Assembly: GCA_019787685.1 (NCBI GenBank)
Contig: JAHNUO010000016.1
Span: forward strand, 372,001 to 436,000
Length of the DNA: 64,000 nucleotides
Direction: 5' to 3'
From: Chiua virens
Taxonomy: Eukaryota; Basidiomycota; Agaricomycetes; Boletales; Boletaceae
Under the pieces are notes generated by a model. That model saw only the letters and a list, made by a program, of their open reading frames with translations. It was not told the DNA's origin and ran no database searches. The translations under genes were made by a program, and so were the position numbers. Below, piece by piece: positions 55,460-64,000 of the stretch (the stretch's first letter is position 1; each line of letters begins with the position of its first letter).

Positions 55460-58400
55460 AAAAGTGAAGTGCGCGCCGGGGCGAGAGGATGCATTCGTAC
55501 TTATGCGCCATGTTTGTATCTCAGTAGAGGACTTGGGCAAGGTGCTATCACCAGTCACGTCGACGGTGCGGTCAATTAATCGCTCGAAAGATCTTCTTTA
55601 TGGGCATGTATACCAAATCGAGACAGAAGTGGTGTGCGCAGAACAAATTGCCACCTGGTCACGGTGGCCCCTAAGTTTGAGATGATGGAACGAGGTGATT
55701 GAGTGTGCCGCATGTGGACGAACAATGGAACGTGGAATATGGAACCATACCCTCCTTGTAGTGAGACTGACATGAATAGCTGAAGACGTTAGAGAAGGGT
55801 TGACAACGCACCATCTCGGCTCGTTCAAAGGGCACATCAAGGAGAAGGACCATCAAGGAGGAAGTTCCTCCATCATCTCCCCTTCCTCCATCATCTCTCT
55901 CTGCGTATGAAGACCAACTATCGGTTGGCTCCAAGGCGCCTGCACAGGCACTGTCGCACTTTACTTTCATACGGAACTTCATCTCTAGGTTGGGTCAGTT
56001 AGCTGAGAAAACTTGAAAGACGTGCATATTGAAACAGACCTGCTTGGAAGTGGGACCAGTCAGCAGTTCAGGTGGCACAACTTGGAGCTTGATGTATGTG
56101 CAAGAGCACGGACGATAGTGACAAGAGTTCAGGGTTTCAAAGGGTTTACTCAGTCATGAAGTTAGAACTTTATCCGACATGGTCGGAATGCTCTACTGAT
56201 CGATGATCAATGCATCAATGAATATTGAATGTCGAATATTCAAGGGACAATATGATCGTGGATCTAAGGTTATCTTTGCTGTCTTGCATCTGCAGTATCT
56301 TGCCCTGCTGCGACTTCTACCTATTGAATGAGTCGGCAGTACTATACAAGACTCGAAGCTCTTGCAGGAAAAGGACAATGTATAACATATCGCGGCGCTC
56401 ACGCGTGCTTACCTGCCTGCCTTCATACACATTCTTCACTGTTCACGAGAGATCTGAATCTGCTCATCGTTCGATGTCGGAGCCAGATGGTCTACAAGGC
56501 ACGCCTATACATCCGAGTCCGCGCAGACGTACCTTCGCTCCCAAATACGGGCCGAGCTGCGTCTGCTCCGTCGTGAGCGCCAGATCGCTATTCCGTTCCC
56601 ATACTAATTGGCCAGACCAATTGGCCGGAGATCTATGACAGGCACGCATATGCGCACGTCAGTGTACGGACGAGGGCAACAAGTGACGGAACTGTGGCAC
56701 CTTGAACTCGAACTCGACGACAAAACTAGGTCGCGCTCAGCGGAGAGACGGGACCAGAGCCATTCCCTACTCAATGGACGAATCCGTCAGCGTCAGCTGA
56801 ACACCAACCTTGGATAGGAACGACTCCGAGTGTGCACAAATAAAACTTGTATCAACACCTGACATTAGCCTGGATGAGTAGGATCCAGCCAAAACAAAAA
56901 ACAAAACAAAACATCTACAAAGCAAACACACACGATGATCTCGGCTTCTTGAATCCGCTACTGTGAGTACAGGGTCTCTGACCAACTGATGGTTTCAAAG
57001 CCGGGGGATGGTTTCAAAGCCGGGGACTGGATGGTCATATACCGTATGCTGAATTCTTTTCTGGAATCATAGGTGTGGGATTTAGCACCAACAGGCTGGT
57101 ACGCCACTCATCGTCCCCCAACTCAAGATGATCATATTCCCATCACGATGTTGTTGATGAACTCACAAATGAGGACATATATGTGCTCTATTCGTATGAG
57201 ATCTTGTTCATCTTCTCTCGACCACAGCAGGCTCGTCACCTATTCAGCGCTCAGGGGTCCTTCGATAGCGATAAGTACTATGCTTAACAGTCCCGTTCGA
57301 CGATGACATATCTGTACGTGTTGGTTCTTTCCTCGCGATCATTTGCTCTCTCAGCACCCCCTTGCAGGTGAATGCCTGGGACAACGGATAACGCCGACAT
57401 GATCAGGACGCTACAAAGCCAGAATTCCTAGGAAAGCTTTTAGTCATTCAACGTTTTCTCTGGTTCTAATTGACTTTCGTACAAAAGAAGTCGTCGAGTA
57501 CGTCGTTGTCATGTACACTAACAGACCAGGGCGATTGTGCGGCATAGTAGCACCTGCTCGACATTTGCGCTCATGTTTTCTCTGGTCGTAGCCCTTCTTA
57601 CAGTGGAAGTTATCGCGCATGCTGTGACTATGCACGCATCAGACGACCAAAACTCGTCACAAATTAATCCGGTTTTTCAATGCTGGGGGAACACGCATCA
57701 CTGGCAGGCCTGACCCATCTTTGCATCCTGCTTAAAAACCGCACGTGCCCAACGCTTAAACCGAATAGATTTCATGGTTCGAATCTCTCGACGCGGAGAT
57801 GGGTATGTTTTACGTGCTTTTTACCTCCGAATACCATAATCGCGACCAAGATACATTTCCCTCCAGTCGAGGGTCGTTTCTAGGGAAACTATCGCCGACC
57901 TGCAACGCCAGGGTGTTCTTGTTGAATTTTCTCGATGACTAGGTTCCGGTCCCCGAGTCTTTGAGTCCCTCTCCTTCAGCGTAGCTTGTCCATCCGCGAG
58001 GGGTAGTTAACAATCATCCCTGTTTCCCCCGTGGATTGCGATCTAAAAATGACTCGTGACTACTGAGTCTCGAGCGATGACGTTGGAACATCGACTTACG
58101 GTTTCTTTTACGAATGCAAGTGCTCGAGGAGACTCAGACATAGTTTCATTGAAACAACGCGGGAACGCGGCGATGGTTGGGTCATTTACTAATGGCACAT
58201 ACAGTAAAAGTCCGGCCCTGGTTAGGGGACCATTCAATCGAGCTTCGCACCAAAAATTGGCAATACTCGGACTCGATTTACGAGTCGTGTTCTTCCTGTG
58301 CGAATTCGCTTGATCTGAATTGAATCGTTCAAACGTCATGTAAGGGCTGGCATAGCAACGAAGAAATATCCTTCAATTCACCAAAACTTGGATGGTGATG

Positions 58401-58830
58401 AGCTCTTATCACAAGTTGCGGTCGTCATTAAAGTTAATTCCACAGGAGAAAAGAAGCTCACTGCGCATCTAACGTCAGGTAGGTGATTGTGCGTGGGAGC
58501 AAAGTCTGCGATAGAACGAGTTGCAATCTACCTTTTCGAAGCTACGATTACATCCGTATACGTAGACTGACGACACATCTACGACACATAACTTACAGGT
58601 CAGCACACAAATAACGAATCAACTCGGTCTCGACTCTCGACCATCCTAGGGAACACAGTACACTACAAACGTAACCAGTCCATCAAACTTGTAAGGGTAT
58701 TACAAACGACCATTCGAACAAAGAACATTGGTCGTGAGGAAGCTAGGACGGAGAGCCTTGCCTAAAAAATCTATCAAGCGGGAGAACAGAAAAATAAAGA
58801 AAAAATAAACAGACGCGTCGCCGCGGGTAT
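55460..58830. other. no gene recognised
   Basis: Scattered open frames (for example 55,671-55,982 minus and 56,225-56,638 plus) lack motifs. Two near-identical 15-base words, GATGGTTTCAAAGCC and a GGGG-rich follow-on, repeat in tandem at 56,990-57,025. The region separates the decayed HSP78 from ferric reductase copy 2. Confidence 0.45.
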
Positions 58831-58831
58831 A

Positions 58832-61262
58832 TCAATCACCATTGGAATGATCTATTTCGGGGGAGCTGTCAGCCTCATTGAGAAAAGAGTAAAAATAGAC
58901 ATACTCTTCGTGGAACTCGATGCCACCCACAGCCCGCCTCCGTCGCGAGTCAAAGGACCGAACACTCTGGCTCACATCGTTTGCAAGAGGCGTGGGGCCA
59001 CACACGCCGACGAACACGCCGCTGCATCCACCACCAGCGGTCGTGGCGCTGACGATGCTATCGAGATGCTTGCAAAAGTTCGGACGTCCGGGCTCGAGGG
59101 TGATACCTGAGGGAAGGTACAAGCCTTCAAACGCGCTCGCTGGCACTGCGAGCCCATAGTAGACAGAGATGCACAGGCGGGTGGTGGTGCTCTGTGAAAT
59201 GAGCGACGTGAAGAGAGGGATCATGGGTACCAGAGAGCCTGACAAACACAGTTCCATGAGTTTTAAAAAATCGCTAGGTCGGAATGTAATGTAAATACGA
59301 ACCAGGGTCTGCGATGCACCAAATCAAGTCTATCTCCGTAACGCTGGCATGTTTGCCGCTGCGGACGAGTTCTTGAACTGCGGCGAGTGCGAACGTAAGA
59401 CCGCCTCCTCCGCCAACAAGCACGGCCGCTGAGTAACTTTTGATGACAGTGTGGCCAAGTCCGCCTGTCGACAAGATCAGTCCAAACAAGGAGACAGAGA
59501 GATCATCGGTGCATTACCATAAGGACCCTCAACCATGACCCGGACATTTTTACCAAGTTCTTTTCCAGACTCGCCATAAGTAGAAGTATTCGCTGCCTCG
59601 TACATCCTGCCCGTCCACTTCCCGACTTTCTTGCACATCAATACTAGGCCTTCCTCCGTTCTGTTGACGTTGGCGATCATGAACGGGTGCGACTCCGTCC
59701 AGCCCAGGAGACCCATGGACCTTGACAGAACACGTAGACGGACATGCTGCCCGACGCGCCAGCCGTCATTGAGGGACGACAACTCGACTCGAGTAAGGCC
59801 CAGTTCGGGGATTGGACGAAGGGTAGCGGTCGTGATGCGAGTTTTCAGCGTGCGGACAAGCTGGTCAGCACCGTAGAAAATGACAGCCACAAGTATGTAG
59901 GGGCGAACAACAGGACTGTGACAATAGACCTGCAATAAGAGCCCCGTTAGAAATATTTTCCCTCTGCGTGGAATGACGATGCATCCAAAAAGGTATACTC
60001 ACAGCGACCAAAAATCCCACTGAACCAACGACATGCGAGACGAAAAAGAGATTATAGCATTTCGTTCGTATACCGGACATGGAGAAGATGGCGAGTATGT
60101 CGAGGAACAACAAAGCAAGGAACGCCCATTGGACTGATGGCTTCATGAGATACTCAAAGAGCGTAAATTGAATGCTCCATGAATAAACTGGAAGGACAAG
60201 ACGGTCAAACACTCGGCAAAATGGATTGCACCGAAAGACTTATACGCACAGTAACCTATCGCATGAGCGTTGGCCGCGACGATTGCAAGGGTCCCACCGG
60301 TGCGATGGAGGGAATTCAACTAAACGATAAGTCAGAAACATTGTTCCGTGTACATGATGGATACAACAGACCTTTTCATAGCCGACCCCAACGAGCATGC
60401 CAACTACATTGTTTTTGGTGGCAAGAATATATACGAAAGGCAGCTGAGAAGCGCAAACCCAACCAGTGCGATTAAAATCGAGAAGACTTGATCCGGCTTG
60501 CATGGCGCCTATGACAAACATAGTGTACAGCTGCTTGACGAGAAACAGTCCGAGGGAACCGCCATCCACGCGGCGGGAGAGAAAGTTGGAAACAGGAAGG
60601 ACCAACGAAGAAACCATTGGCATGTGCCAGGGCTGTTGCTTGATAGCGGGTTCCATGAAGGTCAAGGTGACAGGACGAGGGGGGAGCGCTTTCTCATTCT
60701 GACCCCATTGGCCAAAGTAAGGGGCAGCGGTATGTATGGCCTCAGTGCTTCCTCCATCGAGATCAAGCACGGCCTTTTTAGGATCGGAGTGTGTAAAAAT
60801 GGAATATGTGTTGAGGTTGACAGAATGAGTGTTGAAATTGGTAGATCGGCGAATGCTGATGTTGATACGGTGTCGGCGACTCATATCGGTCGAATAGAGG
60901 CGGTGACCGTGGAACCACTCGGAGCGACGGGCTAAGCGTGAAATCGCTCTCGGGAGTGTGAATAAGGCAAAAGCTCCGAGAATGATCAAGATAAGAATGT
61001 TGACTTCATACACGAGGAAACTAGAAATCAAATCGTAGGGAGGAGCTTTGAAGGAAGGTGCGCCGGACGCGGAGGGACCGCCAGGCATGGAGCCTGGACC
61101 GCCAGATGGGGAGGGACCGCCGTGCATATTGGGGGCACCAGACATGGAAGGGGCACCCATGGGTGGACCAGACATGGTAGGAGAACCCATGTGACTGCCT
61201 GAGGCAGATATCGGAAAGGAAGACACGGCTGGAGCAGACATGGCTTCCAAGATGACGGACAA
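58832..61262 (-). CDS. ferric reductase (FRE-type flavocytochrome), copy 2, intact
   Basis: The start at 61,262 gives a Met/Gly/Pro/Ser-rich N-terminus (about residues 20-75; Met-rich tracts can bind copper or iron, an inference). A first helix LILIILGAFALFTLP follows, then a cytosolic loop, two helices, and the haem helix LHRTGGTLAIVAANAHA, with paired His 13 residues apart. Next are FEYLMKPSVQWAFLALLFLD and a further helix. The FAD-binding part has GWRVGQHVRLRVLS and HPFMIAN. The NAD(P) part has VEGPYG, VLVGGGGGLTFALA, WCIADPG and GVFVGVCGP. It ends at 58,832. All introns (for example the one right after GVGYEK at 60,371) keep the frame, and no break is seen. The probable role is reductive iron or copper uptake at the plasma membrane. 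Confidence 0.9.
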
Positions 61263-61264
61263 GT

Positions 61265-63055
61265 ACTGTAAATGATGGACGCTGAAAAGAAGGAAAGGTG
61301 TCTCAACCAGTGGACAACAGAGGTATACGTGGCAGTAGTTTGAGGGACCGGCAAACGAAAGGAGAGTAGGTCAAGGAGAGTGTCCTTGTAGGGGGATGAA
61401 GGGGGAATTCAAAGTTCACTGGAACGGTCCTTAAGTAAATCAAGCAGCTATCCGGGGCTAGGCCCGATCCTGGACCACAAAGACGTTAATGTTGCGTATC
61501 TCGATGCGACGGTTAGTTGTCAAGAAGCACGCAAGAACAAAACATTCACCACCTCGGCTAATGAATATGCGATAATCGGGTCCCAACAGACTTTACTCAA
61601 ACTGGCAATTTGGACAATGACTATTCCCGAAATGTGACTACAATGAGGTTAAGGTGGCCGCTACGCCTAGATACATTACGTATCGCCGCCCATTGACATA
61701 ACTGCGCAGGACGACGACGCTCCACAGCAACGCTCAACCGTATACCTCGCCCGCCGGGCTCCAATCATTCAGACTGCCTGCATAAAATTGACCGTCACCG
61801 ATCATCAAGCACAAGTTTTCTCGGGACACCGCGTTCAGCCACATCCCGTAAATCAGTATAGGTACTTCGGTACCCTTGACCAAGCGACTGATTTGGTGAA
61901 TACAATAATGATCCTGTGGTTCGCTGAAGAAGCCGGTAGGTCATCCGTAAGTACAAGTATAAGTATATCAAGGCACCACTCGCGTTAATTAAGGATCCAG
62001 CTTTGATCGGGACTGGACAATATGATATGGTGAGAGTACTTTGACACGTTACGCATGGTAGCAGAGACTTTGCTAAACGTGAGAGAGGGCAGGCAAGAAG
62101 ACCTCGGTACTTGCAATAGAGTAACTCCCAACTCGGGAGGGGACGAATGCCACCGATCACAAAATCTCATAAACCCCTCAAAGTATGCAACAGACTGTGT
62201 CAGACTGTGCAGCACCCCGATCGATTCAAGCTGAAACATGTAAGTACTTACACCGGGTACTACCTATTAATAGGGTTCAGATTTTACAAACCCTTGACAC
62301 GGACAAAATCGGGCATAGTGTGAGAAGCATGGCATGGTTCAAGTTCGACCTTGTACCGGAAAAGGGATGCTACGCACAGACTGATGCGATAACAAAGAGG
62401 TTGAAGAGAGTTTGTGGCAAATCCGAATCGGAATAAACGCGCTGCTCAAATTCTAAGGTCAGGTCCGGGCCAAAGAGCCACAAAGTTTAGACTTCTTGAT
62501 CACAGGCAGAACCAAGGACCAAGAAGCCGCAAGTTACTTGGCCTTGATACCGCCCAGTGGGCCCGTGCGTCGGTTTCGATCAGTATTTCTTCACTTGGGA
62601 TTGAAGGCTTATCTTGATCCTTTAACGGCGATGGTCATCAATCATCAAAGAATTATTACACTGCCAACTCCAAAGATCGAATGTCACGCGCTATGGCTGA
62701 AACGATGATGGTCAACACTGACTCCACCCTGAATTCATACTACATAGATCGGTGTCTCGTGATCAGTGCCGCAGTGATCCAAGGCAATACGATCGTACCG
62801 ACTTCGTTGGATGCAAGCTATCTCGACACTCAAGCTTTAGGCGACTTGACTCAATTGAAATTTTGTTGTAATTTACATGTCAAGATATTGCCAAGACACG
62901 ACCAGAATTCAACGCAGACCGACTCTTCCTTCGATAACACGACTATGCTTACAAATCCGCTTTTTTGATGGTAGAAACTGTCTAACATCCAAAGCATCGT
63001 CATATCAGTGACGATTCAGTGAAGGACGATCCTAAAAAATAATGGTAAACCCACC
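61265..63055. other. no gene recognised
   Basis: Spacer between ferric reductase copy 2 and the lectin gene. Frames at 61,795-62,160 (minus) and 62,681-62,968 (plus) have no motif. The first 200 bp upstream of 61,262 would hold the ferric reductase promoter; no clear TATA or known iron-response site stands out. Confidence 0.45.
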
Positions 63056-63061
63056 TCAAAC

Positions 63062-63493
63062 TTATCCAAAGATGATGTTGCACCGGAGGTTTTTCCCCTC
63101 AGTGACCGTATAGATAACCTGAACCTTGGTCCCAGCAGCGCTCGTAACGCTGTGGTGTGCGAGCTGTTTCTCCCTCATGTAGTCTCGTCCCCCGCCATAG
63201 TACTCCGCGTTGATGACAACTCCGGTGGCGTCAGACGCGAGTCCGGTCGCGACGTCACACCATCGCAAATGGTTGTGTACCCCGACGGCGATCGTAATGC
63301 GCTCGCCCTCGTTTGACATGAAGCGAAGCACACCAGACGTGCCGCTGCCACCCATGGTGAGCATGTGGATGCCTTCTCCGGGCGAAGACCAGGTACACCC
63401 GTCGGCGTAGTTCCAGCAGGTTTTTTCGACCATGCAGAAGTACCCGCGACCGGGGTTGGTCTGGTAGACCTGGCAGGTAATGTTGTAAGACAT
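63062..63493 (-). CDS. fungal fruit-body lectin (Agaricus bisporus lectin type)
   Basis: A single uninterrupted frame of 143 codons, with no signal peptide, the usual length for this family (about 141-143 residues). Family features are the start MSYNITCQVYQTNPGRGYF, then LTMGGSGTSGVLRFMS, GVHNHLRWCDV, VVINAEYYGG and REKQLAHHSVTSA, with a beta-rich fold predicted throughout. Lectins of this type are cytosolic, form tetramers, bind Gal-beta-1,3-GalNAc and GlcNAc at separate sites, and can be toxic to nematodes or insects that eat the fungus. That role is known for the family and not shown here. It is one of the few host genes in the window without damage. Confidence 0.93.
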   Translation of the reverse strand: MSYNITCQVYQTNPGRGYFCMVEKTCWNYADGCTWSSPGEGIHMLTMGGSGTSGVLRFMSNEGERITIAVGVHNHLRWCDVATGLASDATGVVINAEYYGGGRDYMREKQLAHHSVTSAAGTKVQVIYTVTEGKNLRCNIIFG

Positions 63494-63499
63494 TCTGAT

Positions 63500-64000
63500 G
63501 TCTGCGATATGATGTAGGGATTCAGTACAGCGACGGTTGTAGAACGGAGGAGGTACAAACTCGTTTACGCTAGTGGTGGGTTTGTGAGATTTTCTTCAAG
63601 GTGATGGTGATTCAAGTACAAGTAGAGGCCCTTATATACAGCTCCATTGCCGGGAGAAGCGTTGCTCGGCTGATCTCGACAGACATTCCAGGTCTTAGAA
63701 TCCTAGTTTTGGACCCGGTAACCCCCTTCTTTGTGGATACGCCTGGTCGAGGGCGTCGTCCTGATAGTTCATCTCCGCCTAAGGATATCAGCGAGAGTTG
63801 CGCTCACCTCGCCTCCCTTGGAAATACGGCATAAAACATTTTGCAATAGCTGTAGCTCTGTTTTGAGACTAAGGCCCCCATGAAGTAAGGATGAGTGGCA
63901 ACTCCGTCCAATTTCCAGGAGACCCACATTTTGTCACCACCGGTCCCCAAGCAACGATACAGATTGGGAATGGATCATCCTCAGGATAGTCCCAGTACGA
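63500..64000. other. upstream region of the lectin gene; no further gene recognised
   Basis: The first 120 bp left of 63,620 would hold the lectin promoter. An open frame at 63,601-63,834 (plus) has no motif. The window ends here. Confidence 0.4.

Noticed and set aside
57740..57800. GGTTCGAATC considered as the T-arm of a tRNA gene
   Set aside because: The flanking bases do not form the 5-bp T stem, and no acceptor or anticodon arm can be drawn. No other tRNA candidate was seen.
45421..63493. PTPA, ferric reductases, HSP78 and lectin considered as a functional gene cluster
   Set aside because: They serve unrelated processes, lie on both strands, and several are broken. There is no biosynthetic backbone enzyme or shared regulator.

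Overview
The window looks like nuclear DNA of an agaricomycete basidiomycete. Genes are split by many short GT-AG introns of about 45-80 bp. It carries a Plavaka-family DNA transposon, a chromodomain Ty3/gypsy element, a DUF6533-type seven-helix membrane protein, a fungal fruit-body lectin and a Crinkler/RHS-type P-loop protein. A Rhizoctonia/Ceratobasidium-like host would fit, but that is an inference. All gene models here were read by eye from splice-site consensus and family resemblance.

0-16 kb: three same-strand copies (A, B, C) of a small WD40-propeller gene that share a first exon beginning MSQTK and a promoter-proximal block. A repeated plus-strand module sits upstream of them. Between copies B and C lies a multi-exon GH3 beta-glucosidase. 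A fourth WD40 copy (D) lies in the opposite orientation at 15.95 kb.

16.27-38.98 kb: one nested block of mobile DNA inserted into WD40 copy D, whose two halves lie on either side. The outer unit is a Plavaka (CMC-superfamily) transposon with matching termini, a 15-or-so-exon transposase, a captured fragment that looks like a PCL-type cyclin gene, and a second, decayed partner gene. That partner gene is split by a non-autonomous, gag-only LTR element (25,147-36,132). The gag-only element is in turn split by a young chromovirus (25,985-32,863) with intact Gag and Pol. The chromovirus shows a GGGTTTT -1 slippage site against the gag stop, and a 12-nt match between its predicted mRNA 5' end and its primer-binding site, as in Tf1-type self-priming.

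39-47 kb: the 3' half of WD40 copy D, more copies of the repeated modules, a DUF6533-type membrane protein, an unassigned minus-strand gene, and a PP2A activator (PTPA) gene.

47-64 kb: two ferric-reductase paralogues on the minus strand, the first broken and the second intact. Between them lie a Crinkler/RHS-type P-loop gene and a decayed HSP78 (mitochondrial ClpB) gene. An intact fruit-body lectin gene closes the window.

A recurring theme is decay of host genes by single-base indels, while the 5.5 kb of chromovirus coding sequence is intact. LTR-LTR differences are almost all CpG transitions, which points to CpG methylation of this repeat-rich block. I see no metabolic gene cluster: the host genes seem unrelated in function.
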